The notes: generated by a model not told the origin, from the sequence alone. Numbered from the stretch's first letter, positions 20,611-33,045 are shown. The stretch is DNA of 64,000 nucleotides from Strongylocentrotus droebachiensis (GCA_035222895.1 JAVYIG010006544.1:52224-116223); one strand, 5' to 3'. Translations and numbers: made by a program.

Positions 20611-23600
20611 GGCCGACGATTTACACGATTCATCAAGATGATAAGTGGAAACGATAAATGAACAATCTGATCTGAATAAGATTTTATGTCAGTGGCAGTC
20701 AGCCTCTTTGATTGTTGTAGCAAGGAACAAAGTAATGTGTCAAGTGGATATCTGGGCTAAAGTGACGTCCAGGTGAAACGTATAATCATTCCCCGCAGTC
20801 TTGTATCTGAGAATGTTAAAACATTATGAGCAAATATTGATGATGATGATGATTTACAGCATTTGTATGGCGTCATATATCTGTTTCAAATATCATTCAA
20901 AGGCGCCTGCTCCTCCAATAAAGTTAGCATTTAAATGTTAAAATGTTACAAATGTGAAGGAAGATGTAAAAATATTGGATATTCATAACTCCTCCGGGGT
21001 TGGAGGAGCATGTATGTACTGTAATTGCACATTCAAAGGTCAGTTAAAGCGATTTATTTAGAATGTTTGATCGTCTGTAGCCTCTGTTTCTCAGTGAAGA
21101 ACCATTGTTGGTCACTTTATACCTGGACTATATAGTTGTCATGCTTAGTGTGCACAAACATGTTCATTGCGTTCTATTAAGATAAGAAAATTCTTGAAAT
21201 ACACTGTCATTTTAATCTGAAATAATATATCCTAGTCACACCGCCACTCCGACTCCAAACTGATCGATTCCTTACCATTGTGTTTTGCGTGATATAAATA
21301 AACTTAAAAGAAGCAACTTCCCAGCCCTCTATCCCAGTAGTCTTTCCTTGATTTGTGTGTTGTTGTTTTTTGTTTTTTGCTGTTGTTTTTGTGTAGTTTT
21401 TGTATTTTTTGTGGATCTTTTCATCTTTATCTTTTTCTCTTTTCAGAGGTAGTACTGTACTTTTTTATTTTTTAATTTGTTATTTGAAAGACTATAATAT
21501 TTCATGTTCAATCATTTACTTCAACGGATAAAGCGTTTTAAAAAGAAAAAAAAAACAACAACCAATGAACATTTTATCATTATTATTATTTTGAATTGTA
21601 TTTCGATTATTCTGAATGTGATGTCAAGTCAGTATGATGTAAATTGCATGATTTTGATTATAAGTACTGCCTCTGGTATTGAGAAAATAAAACACCTTAT
21701 AAATACTTTTGTTAAATTGTGGTAATATAATTCAATGTATATTAATCAGTCTCTTGTTGGTCACGTCATTGTGACTGAAGCTCGAATTCTTATATTCACT
21801 GTTGACACTTGACCCATAATCATCAGTGTGAAATGCAAAATACACTATGAATCTTCATCTAAATGTCAAAGAACCCATTCTTTACTGCATGTACCCACAG
21901 AAAAACAATAAAACCTTGTGACCTACTAAATAATTTTTTCTCTCAGTGTTTTATCTTTAAAAAAACAAAATCTCTGTCATTGCAATTATAACATTCCGAT
22001 TTTATTTGTAGTATGTACAGCACATTGTTACTTTACATTATGACTTTAACGTTCTTCTGCGCCTTTCAAAGTAGTTTCGAAATAATTAGCCTTTATATAG
22101 CTTCCAGTGTCGTACCATTTGAAAATATCAAGGTTTTTCGGTTTTAATTTCTGGCTTTTGTAAAATTGTAAATGCAATAACGACCATGATCTCAGAGGCA
22201 TTTTAAACGCGGCTCACACTCTATATGGCCCGTATTCTGAGCTGACTACGATCCGATTTAGAAAGACTTTTATATAAGCATTCAAACATTTGAAATCTTA
22301 AAGGGACTTGGTAACATTGTTCAGCTGAGAGATAGTGGTGCTAAGGTAGTGACTACAATGCTGAATGTACAATTAAAGATAATCTGAAAATTTGAGTGAT
22401 AACGGACCATAATTAATGATAAAAATTTGTAAAAACTGATCCGATCGATTCCTGAATTATCCCAACTATATTATTAAAATTTAATCACATTTAAGGTGAA
22501 TGTAAATCGTCACAAAGCAATAAATTGGCTCTACATACCATTCCAGACATTTTTTTAATAGCCTGTTTCATGTCTTTTTTTCATGGAAAAACGGTTGGGA
22601 AAACTCAAAAATGGTTTGGAGAATTTACTGTTAATCACTGTTAGAGGGTGTTGCACAGTGACGCCTTCAAAGAAAAACCATAGATATCATCGTGGTTTGA
22701 GAATTTGTTCAGGATTTTTTGCATGTCCGAGGGCTAGTAGAGTAGAAGGAATATACTAAATAACATTTTATACACAAATTAAGCAATTTTTTCATCAACC
22801 TTCAACAATGTCACCGAGTCACTTTAATGACCGAGGATCTGGAAAGTCATATGATTAACAAAATCTCATTTCAAGGGATTTTATGCTTCTTTGGAGGGGG
22901 GGGGGGGGGGGAAAGCTAAATCGCCTCATAATCGTAATGACGTCAGACCAATACTGCGATTGTCTACGATTTGAAGCCGATTCCGCTTTTATTTTGACAA
23001 GAGTTAAATGCACTAAACTTCCGGTTGTTAATATTCTTATCATTGTTTAGAACTTAAATCAGGAGGATAGTAGTTGTTTAGATCGCCACATCTAATCGGC
23101 TTCAAATCGGAGAAAATCGCAGTATTGGTCTGACGTCATTACTATTATGAGCCGATTTAGCTTTTCCCAATCCAAGGAAGCATAACATCCCTTGAAATTG
23201 AGATCTAATATAACCACCCTTTCTACGAAGTTCGGATCGCAGGAGGAACGTTTAGATATTTCAATAGGTGACGCACATGCTATTGGAATTGCCTAAGCTT
23301 GATTTTTGACAATCTTTGCGATGGTGTATATTAACCTATTGGTTTACCGCGGTAAGACAATAGTATATATTGCAGTAATACACTGTGAGTATCTTTGTAT
23401 AAGAACAGCAATGTCCCTGCAGGTTTAGTACGTACTCTGCGATATTCAGTTAACAAAACGTCGCAGCTCCACGACCATCCGATAAAAAACGATGAGCTTC
23501 AATAGTTCATAACATCAACATATTTCAATATTCCATCAATGTCTAAAACTTGAATAAATGGTTCCAAAATGAAATCAGAAGTGTGAATCTGCATCTTTTA

Positions 23601-23639
23601 AGGTATTTAAAATGTAGTTATTATAGCAGTAGTTCTTAC
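20611..23639. other. Gene-free module spacer before B2 tail array
   Basis: Module spacer also seen at 29050-29530 plus 30690-32190, and at 62243-64000. A T/A-rich segment (21340-21725), a G-run (22896-22912) and an inverted repeat around 22920-23170 (TAATGACGTCAGACCAATACTG facing CAGTATTGGTCTGACGTCATTA) are visible. No gene supported; short frames here are not conserved in meaning. Confidence 0.5.
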
Positions 23640-23900
23640 GGATTGAGCCTGCACAAAATCTTGGCGCTTGAACCTGCTGGACACAGCTCGAAATACTTCC
23701 GAAGTTGAGCACTGCGAAACTCTGTCTATGTGATGACAATTATGAAGGGATATTAGCTCTGAACGAAACTCTCTGTCTCTACGATGATATATGAAGGGAA
23801 TAAATCTTAGCTCTTGAACTTAATGGATGCAGCTCAAAATATTTCGGGGAACCGTCACGAAACTCTCTGTCTCTGCGATGATATATGAAGGGAACACATC
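23640..23900 (-). repeat. Tandem decayed copies of the B2 C-terminal tail
   Basis: The same three-copy tail array as after B1, here directly following the former B2 stop at 23901. One copy is shortened by an internal deletion, as in B1 and B0. Confidence 0.75.
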
Positions 23901-24848
23901 TTAGCACTTGAACTTGTTTGACGCAGCTCGAAATATTTCAAGGAAGGTGGGTGTTGCGGAACTCCCTATCTCTATGATGAAATATGAAGGAATTGAGTGC
24001 TGCAGACATAGCTACTGCTACCAGGAAACAAAGATTTAGATAGTCCACAGAGGCTTCGTCCGCTAGCGGCGTTACCTGAAGAATGAAGAACACGATGTAT
24101 GGAAACCAAGAGGACACAAGGACACCGACTATAATGCCAGTTGTCTTGACCGCTTTGAGCCTGCGCTCCACCGCTGCCGGTGCGACGCGGTTGTGATCGT
24201 TGATTGTTTGATTCGCTATGACTCTTGCCTGCTTGACGGCGATCTGCATTATGCGGAGGTTAGAGACGACAATCACCAACAGTGTAAGGACCAACAATGA
24301 GATGATGACCAAGCTGTATGCTACGAGCCCGAGGCTATTGTGCGGTTCTCTACCGCGGTTGGCATTTGGAAATTCGGTTAGGTCAATGTAACCGCGTAAT
24401 ACGAGAAAGATCAGGCTATGTATCCAAATGGATGCTATTGCGTAACCAACGCATTTCGGAGTAACCAATGTAGGATTTTTAAGCGGTTTTGTTACTGCAA
24501 TATACCGGTCTACGGTAAGCGCAACAATGTGGAGCAGTGTACTCGAAGACAAAGTGAAAATTGGTAACCATAGTAAGGCCGCCATGTTAGGGTACCAGGC
24601 CTCTCTTGCGAGAATACGGCTGGGTAGCAGTCAAGAGAAAGAGCTACACTTGACACCATATCATTTACAGCTAGACTTGTTAGGATATAGTTCGTCGGCG
24701 TTCGTAGATTGTAGTTTTTGTAAACGGCCAAGACGACGAACAAATTCCCAATAATGATGAACGGCGCCAGCACAGCCATAACTGTCAACATCAGCGCAAA
24801 GAAAAGGCCACTGTTGTGCAGGTTTTCAGAATAGGTGGAATTCATCAT
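23901..24848 (-). pseudogene. Subfamily B GPCR pseudogene B2 (frameshifts)
   Basis: It begins at the MMNST start and reads through TM1-TM2 to SQE, where 2 extra bases (near 24600) shift frame. The second frame covers TM3 (VDRYIAV), TM4, TM5, loop 3 and TM6 (SSWFP). TM7 has NSFIF instead of NPFIY, losing both P7.50 and Y7.53. A 4-base insertion near 23945 shifts the tail so it ends early. The order and length otherwise match B1. Confidence 0.9.
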
Positions 24849-26089
24849 TCTTACCTTATTCTTTCTCGGTAACACAATATACTTTAGCTCCTTCTATCCT
24901 TCTCTAATGAGGATACGATGTATTATATTTGTTTTTTAGCGCCTCGCTTTCGGATGTAAGCCGGTCAAATGCCCAGAAAACTTTTCCGCTGTCTGTCGCG
25001 AATCAAGCGCCAGACTCGACACACACCAGTGTCTTAACAGATAGTTCTCGTAGGCACCGACATGGGCAGTCTGTTCGCTACGCATAAATAAATAAATATT
25101 GCGGTATGCTGGCTCCCTGGTTAGGTATCAATCTTAAATCCGTGTGACCTTCAACAAATTATCATCTGATGATGTACATGTCCGCGAGAAATTATAGACA
25201 AGGATGTGTAAGGGCCGTGTCCCAATCTGGAGTGCGGGTTGCTGAAACTCTTGAAATATATAAATACCTCAGATCTTTCTTTTGCTCGACTAAAAGAGCC
25301 GCTGCAGTTACTGAAATCACATTCCAAGCAAAAAATAAATTAAAAACGAAGTCAACATTTTCAGAACTCGTCCCCCTTATTTTGAAAATCCGGATCAGGC
25401 CTTACGAGGTAACTGAAGTCGAGATGTAAAGTTCATGAATTGCGAAAACACAACATCTCATGAATAAAGCAAGGATCCGTCCTTCCTGCGTCTTTCACAG
25501 ATTTTGTCTGATTCTGATAATTAATGATACTGAACCTGCCGGAAATGTTTCGATGATGGAGCTAGGGTATTGACAGCATATACATGCCACAACACGAAAT
25601 GATCCACGCTCCCTCTCCTTCCCTCCGTAAATTAGTACAAGAAAGCTGCGCTCGTCAGCATGCTAAATGGGCGCACTTCAAAAGTTGTTATACATGTACC
25701 TGCGTCATATCATAGATCGATCATTTTGATTTTGAAAAGCCGAAGTTTAGTTTATGTAGTTCCTTACAGTAACAAAATCGCGCATTGATATAAGAATACA
25801 CAATACTTTAACTTTATCGTGTAGTTCACTCATGTTTTATCGAGAACATGCGATAGAAGGTTTTAAATTAAAAGTAGAAACCATAACAAAAGCAGTGTCA
25901 GTCAATCCATTCCAGTTATTAGAAATCAACCCTGGAATTTCATTAGATGTCATTGCATATCCGTCAGTGCTGTCGTTAGTGTTTCCAAACATGCTGCAGA
26001 TCGTTAATCATAAAGAAGGCATTAATTAAGGCACTTCAAAGATGACCAGGAAAATCATTATAAACCGAGTTAGAAAGAAAAAAACCAGT
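24849..26089 (-). promoter_or_regulatory. 5' flank of B2
   Basis: Closely matches the B1 5' flank. From about 25960 it passes into the spacer leading to SINE S4. No gene supported. Confidence 0.4.
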
Positions 26090-26236
26090 GGACCGACGGC
26101 TTTATTAAGCCCTCTCCGGCTGACTTGGTATTGAGGAATAATGCCTTACAAAAAGGACACTACTGCGCATTAACTTAGTCTTGAACACGGGACTTCTCGG
26201 TTACGAGACCACTGCCCTACCACTGATCCATCGCAT
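26090..26236 (-). mobile_element. tRNA-derived SINE (S4)
   Basis: Full copy: on the minus strand ATGGATCAGTGGTAGGGC (A box), GGTCTCGTAACCGAG, CCCGTGTTCAAGACTAAG (B box), then the SINE body. Confidence 0.75.
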
Positions 26237-26351
26237 ATCTTTAATTACTTTTGGCATTGCTTGTTCCAGTTTCATTTCTTGTTTGTGTTGACTGGCTATG
26301 AATAAAAATGCTGAGAGCAAGTTCGTGAGTTATGAAAAGCGTAGGTTTTCT

Positions 26352-26801
26352 TTCATACGACGTACATCATTTTACTCCATTTTAATTGAGGGAACAGCTC
26401 AATGCTTGATAGCCAGGCAGACATTATATCTGACAACTTGACAAGAGTTAATAACCGTGATGACTCTTAATTGAACACTTTGTCAGTATAGACTCACTCA
26501 CATTACGCGGTGTATGGCGGGAATGCATGATACGCTGTCGGGAGATGTTCCATTTTGGTTCTGCCATCGGTTCGATCATTGGACTTACCAGAAAACAAAC
26601 AACCTTGCACTTAGTTACATTCAGTTATTTAAAATGCCATTAACAAATTCTAGTCTTGTTAATGTGCACATATTAGCCAGTGATAACTTTTGTCTTAATT
26701 AGCTTGGCCAGTCCTATTTCGTGAGAGATTCAGATTCATCGCAGTCCATGAATCTGATCTTTACTAGTCTATTTCATTACATTTTAAAGAGTAGCATCAC
26801 A
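26352..26801 (+). promoter_or_regulatory. Conserved 5' flank of receptor A4
   Basis: The standard A 5' flank. The frame is open 27 codons upstream of the conserved MNEST start (to 26721), but that extension is absent from other copies and encodes flank DNA, so the start at 26802 is preferred. Confidence 0.4.
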
Positions 26802-27755
26802 ATGAATGAAAGTACGGAATCAGCTCTTTTTGCACATCATCAATTTGCTGGCAAAATAGTTGTCATGGTATGTATTGCTCCTTTCGTACCTTGCATCGTC
26901 GTCAGCAACGCCCTGTTAGTGCTAGCAGTCTACAGAAATTACAGCCTCCAAACACCAACAAATGCCATTATTGTGAGCCTTGCTATCTCTAATATCCTCG
27001 ACGCCCTTGTTGGGATTCCACTGAGTGTGTATGCAAACGTCTTTAAATTCGAAGCATCATGCTTCGCTGAAGAAAATACTCCTTACTATGATCTACCCCT
27101 GAGTGCACTATCTGGTGTTTCGTTTTGTCACATTGTGGCGTTGACTGCAGATCGATTCATAGCTGTTACGAAGCCATTACGTTATGCCAGCCTGGTGACG
27201 TTTAGACGCATTGCCACCGTCCTAGGATGTCTTTGGCCTCTTACTATTTTGTCCAACACCGCCCGATCTTTTAGCTTAGCGCATGGATCACATACAAGTC
27301 ACGACCAGAATGAAAGGGACTGTGGGGCGCCTTTAACTGGGACATTGAACGTAACCTTCACCTGGTTGATAGTTTGTGTGACCGTGATTTTAATGGTTCC
27401 GCTGCTTGCCATCAATGCTTTGATTCTTCACATCGCAGTGAAACAAGCGAGAAAGATTGCGAGTCAAAGAGTGATCATTCAGTTCCAACAGCAGCAACTC
27501 CCAGTACAAGATGACCGATTGAAAGCATTTAAGACTATCTCCCTTGTCGTGACAGTCTTCATTATCTTCTGTTTTCCGATTCCCCTGTATTTCATTTTAC
27601 GGCTTACAACGTACCTATCACCGTTTACTATTATGGTATACAATAATTGCTTCCTGGTATTGCATACAATAAATTTGGTTGTTAATCCTATCATCTACGG
27701 CTTCAGAGATCGGGCCTTTCGAAAGGCCTTTCGAAATATCTTGCGTCAATTGTGA
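26802..27755 (+). CDS. Class A orphan GPCR, subfamily A, copy A4 (open, atypical TM6)
   Basis: 317 aa from the conserved MNEST start. N2.50, DRF, W145, C87/C174 and NPIIY are kept. TM6 reads FCFPIP where the others have FWFPFP, so the toggle tryptophan W6.48 (residue 257) is Cys. Other differences: QTPTN instead of RTPTN in loop 1, CLWPLTILSNTARSFSL in TM4-ECL2, VTVILMVPLL with a proline in TM5, and TINLVVNP in TM7. The reading frame is intact. It may still be expressed, but signalling could be altered; an early stage of decay is also possible. A4 has no partner in the A5-A7 block. Confidence 0.85.
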   Translation: MNESTESALFAHHQFAGKIVVMVCIAPFVPCIVVSNALLVLAVYRNYSLQTPTNAIIVSLAISNILDALVGIPLSVYANVFKFEASCFAEENTPYYDLPLSALSGVSFCHIVALTADRFIAVTKPLRYASLVTFRRIATVLGCLWPLTILSNTARSFSLAHGSHTSHDQNERDCGAPLTGTLNVTFTWLIVCVTVILMVPLLAINALILHIAVKQARKIASQRVIIQFQQQQLPVQDDRLKAFKTISLVVTVFIIFCFPIPLYFILRLTTYLSPFTIMVYNNCFLVLHTINLVVNPIIYGFRDRAFRKAFRNILRQL

Positions 27756-29530
27756 ATAAAGTAGTAATCATTTGTCGTAACCCCTCTGACGCCATTTTAG
27801 CGTGCCTCTATCCAGTTTCACATGAAAGGAGCACCATTTGTCCTGGAAGTAACTTTACATTATTGCAAAACGTTAATTCACCGTGCATGTTGTAATCATA
27901 ACCATGTGAGAACCTACAAACTACAAACCTAACTGATGGCTCCTTCAAAAGTAGCTGAAGTAGCCGAAGTATCTCTAATTGTGTTCATCGCATATGGTTT
28001 CGTTACGAGTTACAAACGCATTCGTACTTCGGATTGCACTTAAGCAGTTGGATACAATCGCAAGTCAACACGTGGCCATTTTGATGCAACAGGAACAGCA
28101 ACTGCCTGTCCAAGATAACCGAAGTAAAATTTACATTTGTTGCAAAACATTAATTAATTTTAGCGTGAGAACCTACAAACTACAAACCTGACTGAGGGTC
28201 TGTCAGAAGAAGCCGAAGTAGCAGTAGCTCTAACTTGGTTCATTGGATATGGTTGCTTTAATAGTTGCGAACGCTTTCATAATTCTAAATATTAAGAGCC
28301 TCGCAGCAAGCAATTGACGATGTTTGAGGGCTTTCTCGTTTGCATGCTTCCTCGTTGTTGCAGGAAAGCCCTTGGTACGTGGGTAGATAAAGTGAAAATG
28401 ACCCGACTTTTGGGTCTGAATTTGTTTTCGGGCTCATGGGGCTAAACACAACGGCTACGACCAGGCTGACAATCTTTTTATCAATGACTGTATTGGTCTA
28501 AGGGGTTAAATGTTATGCGTAGAGTAGGGTGACTATTTCGGGACAAGGTCCTAGACTATTTACTGAAATTAATATGGTCAATATTGAATACCCGTCGCAC
28601 CCGAGGCGTCATTCCGAACGCGTCATTACCGACGCTAATCGATACTAATGAGGACAATTTGCACATGCATGCCACGCTCCAGAAAGGTCAATGCAATGTT
28701 CCTACTGTTTAATTTGCATTGATCACACGATGTCACTCTCACCTGGCGTGACAAAATAAACCGCCTCAAAAAAGCTGCTGCGTCTTTTTTTAAAATTAAC
28801 GTGTGCAACAAAGGACTTACGCATATTTACTGAGCGCTGTGCTAGAAGATACAGGAAAAAAACGAAAGGCGTATGACACTTTACCTCGTCGTTTAAAAAA
28901 AAACCGCCGCGGTATTGCCGCGTCATAATGATCTGAACGAGCCTTTACTTTTTAAAGATGCCGCGAGTGCAACGGGCTTCAGCGCTTGGATTATAACGCA
29001 TAACGCAATTTATGTGCATCCACAGCACCATCAATATTTACACGATTCATCAAGATGATAAATGGAAACGATAAAATGAGCAATCTGATTTGAATAAGAT
29101 TTGATGTCAGTGGCAGTCAGCCTGTTTGATTATTGTAGCAAGGAGCAAAGTAATGTGTCAAAGGGATATCAGGGCTAAAGTGACGTTCAGGTGAAACGTA
29201 TAATCATTCCCCGCAGAGTTGTATCTGAGAATTTTAAAACATTATGAGCAAATACTGATGATGATGATGATTCACAGCATTTGTATGGCACCATATATCT
29301 GTTTCAAAAATCATTCAAAGGCGCGAGCTCCTCCAATAAAGTTAGCATTTATATGTCTGAAGGAAGATGTAAAAATATTGAACAGTCAAAACTCCTCCGG
29401 GGTTAGAGGAACATGTATGTACTGTAATTGCACATTCAAAGGTCAGTTAAAGCCATATTTAGAATTGTTGGTTGTCTGTAGCCTTTGATTCTGAAGAACC
29501 TTCTGTTGGTCACTTTATGATTGGACTATA
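27756..29530 (+). other. 3' flank of A4 and module spacer
   Basis: Contains the best receptor relic (separate entry), the shared A 3' flank, and the spacer with the conserved hairpin near 29392. No gene supported. The frame at 29219 is spacer DNA. Confidence 0.5.
27994..28128 (+). pseudogene. TM5 to loop-3 fragment of a diverged subfamily A-like receptor
   Basis: Translates to MVSLRVTNAFVLRIALKQ, TIASQHVAILMQQEQQ and LPVQDNRS, aligning with the A receptor MVALLAINALILHIAVKQ, KIASQRVIIQFQQQQ and LPVQDDRL. Clearly homologous yet much more diverged than A1-A7 are from one another, so it is a remnant of an older tandem receptor. The other helices are not found nearby. A second decayed copy of the flank follows at 28200-28310. 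Confidence 0.75.
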
Positions 29531-30684
29531 TTCAATTCAATTCAATTCATTTATTTTTCCTCTTTCAATCGTTCATATTTACAATGATGGTACATTTTAA
29601 CATATTTACATATTTATATATAGATCAATTTGCACAATACAAACCATTAACAAAATAAACATGAAATTGAAAGGGAAGGAGGGCCGACTAAAAAGCAGAG
29701 CTTGTAGGGTGTAAGCCCCTCTGTAAAAGTAATTATTATGAATTATTATTTTATGAGAAAAAAACAAAACAATAACTGATTCAGTAATACAAAAAATCAC
29801 TTTATACGCAAAACATTGATACATACATAAAAAAGAAACAATCAAAGTTGCATAAAGTCACACTACAAATTATATTTGATTGGGGAATGAAATAGCCTAG
29901 TAACTATTCAGAAGAAAGCTTTTTAAGTCTCCTTTTAAAAATTTGTATCGAATTACACTGTATAGTATCATTTGAAAGAGAATTCCACAGTTTTGGACCT
30001 GTAAAAACAAATGTCTTTTGTGCAAAAGATGTCCTATTTAATGGTAGATGAAAAGAGCTCGCCTGGCGAGTGAGGTAACTATGAATCGAATCATTTCTTA
30101 CGAACATATCATTAAAAGGCAAAGGTAATTGTTTAGTGTTGAGCTTGTACATTAACTGTCCAAGCTGAAAAATATACAAGTCTTTAATTTTCAAAATGTT
30201 ATTATTCAGAAAAAGATTATTCGTGTGTGCCCGGAAATCTGCATCTTTAATAATACGAATCGCTCTTTTTTGTAATATAAAGAGTCTATTAATTTGGGAA
30301 GTTGCTGCACTGCCCCAGGCAATAATAAGTCCGTAATTCAAGTAAGGAAGTATAAGCGTAGAATACAAGGATAACATAATATAATGGGGTAGGAAGTGTC
30401 TTAATTTGCTAAGGATACCAGTGTTGCGAGCAATGATTTTGCAGATATTGTCAGTGTGCGCTTTCCAAGATAATTTTTCATCAATAACTAGCCCCACAAA
30501 TTTAGTTGATCGGGCCCTTTGAATGACAGTACCATCAAAAATTATACAATAAGGCAAAATTGCAACCTTATTACTAAATAGCATGTAACTAGTTTTGTCT
30601 AAGTTAAGTGACAGTTTGTTTGCTTTTATCCAATTTGCCACAATTTTAAGTTCGTTATTTAGTATTTGCGTATATAATTTCAAA
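29531..30684 (-). mobile_element. 5'-truncated LINE, minus strand
   Basis: The minus-strand open frame 30683-29904 (259 codons) is the end of a LINE ORF2: KLSLNLDKTSYMLFSNK, STKFVGLVIDEKLSWKAH, PHYIMLSLYSTLILPYLNYG, FTGPKLWNSL. YADD lies upstream and is missing. The 3' end, at 29531, has (TTCAA)n on the + strand. Inserted in the spacer at GGACTATA; the site is intact near 21128. Confidence 0.85.
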
Positions 30685-32189
30685 GCTTGTTGTGCACAAA
30701 CCTGTTCATTTACGTTGTATTAAGATAATGAATTGTTGAATTAAGCTGTCGTTTTAATCTGACATAATATATACCCCAGTCACATCGCCACTCCGACTCC
30801 AAACTGATTGCTTGCTTGCCATTGTGGTAATGTAATTCAATGTATATTAATCAGTCTCTTGTTGGTCACGTCATTGTGACTGAAGCTCGAAATTTTATAT
30901 TCACTGTTGACACTTGACCCATAATCATCATTGTGAAATACCAAATGAACTATGAATCTTAATCAAAATGTCAAAGAACCCATTCTTTACTGCATGTACC
31001 CACAGAAAAATAATAAAACCTCGTGACCTACTAAAGAATATTTTTCTGCGTTCTTTATAAACAAAATCTCTATCATGGTAATTATAACATTCCGATTTAA
31101 CTTATAGTATGCACAGCACATTGTGACTTAACATTACAACTTAACGTCCTTCTGCGCCTTCCAAAGTAGTTTCGAAATAATTAGCCTTTATATAGCTCCC
31201 AGTGTCATACCATTACAAAATATCAAGGTATTATTGTTTTTTTTCCTTACTTTTGTAAAATTGTAAATGCAATAACGAAAATGATCTCCGAGTCATTTTA
31301 AGCGTGGCTCACACTCCATGGGCTGACTACGATCCGATTTTGCAGGACTTTGTGACAACATTTTATATAAGCATTCAAACATTTAAAATCTTAATGACCG
31401 AGGATCTGGAAAGTCATAATTAATTAAATTTCAATTTCAAGGGATTGTATGCTTCCTTGGATGGGGAAAAGCTAAATCGGCTCATAATCGTAATGACGTC
31501 AGACCAATACTGCGATTGTCTACGATTTGAAGCCGATTAGGCTTTTATTCTGACAAGAGTAAAATGCACTACAATTCCGGTTGTAAATATTCTTATCAAT
31601 GTTTAGAACTTAAATCAGGAGGATAGTATTTGTTTAGATCGCCACATCTAATATAACCGCCCTTTCTACGAACATAGGATAGCAGGAGGAACATATAGTG
31701 TGCAACGTTTTAAAAGTCAATTACAAACAATTTCGAATTGCCTAAGGGATAAAAATTCATGTTCGAATATTTCATAGGTGACGCACAACCTATTGAATAT
31801 GCATGAGCTGAATTTTTGAAAATCTTTGCGATGGTGCTAATTAACCTATGGGTTTACCGCGGTAGGACTATAATATATATTGCAGTAATACACTGTGAGT
31901 ATCTTTGTATAAGAACAGTAATGTCCCTGCAGGTTTAGTACGTACTCTACGTCATGCAATCCAAAAACGTCGCAGCTTCGTGATCATCCGATAAAAACAA
32001 TAAGCTTAGTTCATAACATCAACATATTTCAAAATTCCATCAATGTCTAAAACTTAAATAAATGGTTCTGAAAATATGCAATGGACAATTCTTTTTTTTA
32101 AATTATAAATGAAATCAGAAGTGTGAATCTGCATCTTTTAAGATATTTAAAATGTAGTTATTATAGAAGTAGTTTTTACAGATTAAGCC
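30685..32189. other. Gene-free spacer on the 3' side of B3
   Basis: The same spacer as 21130-23640 and 2954-4240. No gene supported. Confidence 0.5.
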
Positions 32190-32390
32190 TACACAAGATC
32201 TTGGCGCTTGATTCTGTTAGAAGCAGCTCGAAATACTTCTAAAGTTGAGCGCTGTGAAACTCTGTCTATGTGATGACAATTATGAAGGGAATAAATCTTA
32301 GCTCTTGAACTTAATGGATGCAGCTCGAAATATTTCGGGGAACCGTCACGAAACTCTCTGTCTCTGCGATGATAATGAAGGGAACACATC
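32190..32390 (-). repeat. Tandem decayed copies of the B3 C-terminal tail
   Basis: Tail array as in B1 and B2 but shorter (two extra copies). On the minus strand one copy reads RRDREFRDGSPKYFEL and the next STLEVFRAASNRIKRQ in a shifted frame, making homology to RDREFRNTFLEIFRAASNKF plain. Confidence 0.75.
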
Positions 32391-33045
32391 TTAGCACTTG
32401 AATTTGTTTGACGCAGCTCGAAATATTTCGAGGAAGGTGTTGCGGAACTCCCTATCTCTATGATGATATTTGAAGGAATTGAGTGAGGCAGCAATAGCTA
32501 CTGCTACCAGGAAACAGAGATTTAGATAGGCAACAGAGGCTTTGTCCGCTAGTGGCGTTACCTGAAGAGTGAAGAACACGATATATGGAGACCAAAAGAA
32601 TGCAAGGACTCCGACTATGATGCCAAATGGACGCTATCGCGTAACCAACGCGTTTTGGATTAACAAATGCAGGATATTCAAGCGGTTTTGTTACTGCGAC
32701 GTACCGGTCTACGGTAAGGGCAACAATGTGGAGGAGTGTACTCGAACACAAAGCGAAAAGTGGTAACGTTAGCAAGTCCGCCATGATAGGGTACCACTTC
32801 TTTTGCGAGAATGCTGCTGGGTAGGAGTTAAGAGCAAGAGCCAAACTTGTTCCCATATCATTCACTTCTAGACTTGTTAGGATATAGTTCGTCGGCGTTC
32901 GTAGATTGTAGTTTTTGTAAACGGCCAAGACGACGAACAAATTCCCAATGATGATGAACGGTGCCAGCACAGCCATAATTGTCAACATCAGCGCAAAGAA
33001 AAGCCCACTGTCGTGCAGGATATGGGAATAGGTAGAATTCATCAT
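32391..33045 (-). pseudogene. Subfamily B GPCR pseudogene B3 (TM4-TM6 deletion)
   Basis: It starts at MMNSTYSHIL and is normal through TM3 (VDRYVAV) to IASIW (W4.50). At about 32627 roughly 290 bp corresponding to 7340-7630 of B1 are missing, removing most of TM4, ECL2, TM5, loop 3 and part of TM6 and shifting frame. The remaining end encodes VFFTLQVTP to FKC, with NPFIY changed to NSFKY. The junction has 1-3 bases of microhomology. It cannot make a seven-helix receptor. Confidence 0.9.

Larger units (their letters stand above)
16110..22367. repeat. Recent segmental duplication, left copy
   Basis: Nearly identical to 52410-64000 with 56100-61349 removed; only scattered single-base and small indel differences were seen. 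It contains SINE S3, pseudogene A3 and the nested MITE. The left edge coincides with a (GA)n-(GTGTGC)-(TA)n microsatellite cluster at 16110-16198. The right end of the other copy is cut by the window edge. Confidence 0.9.

Noticed and set aside
21504-21725. 73-codon frame also found at 63136
   Set aside because: Low-complexity AT-rich spacer, identical because of the recent duplication, with no family signature.
22920-23170. TGACGTCA-containing inverted repeat as a CRE regulatory site
   Set aside because: Similar TGACGTCA stretches occur inside repeats throughout the spacer and the transposon ends; no position relative to a start supports a regulatory role.
26721-26801. 27-codon N-terminal extension of A4
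   Set aside because: It encodes the conserved 5' flank; the other copies have stops there, and MNEST is the shared start.
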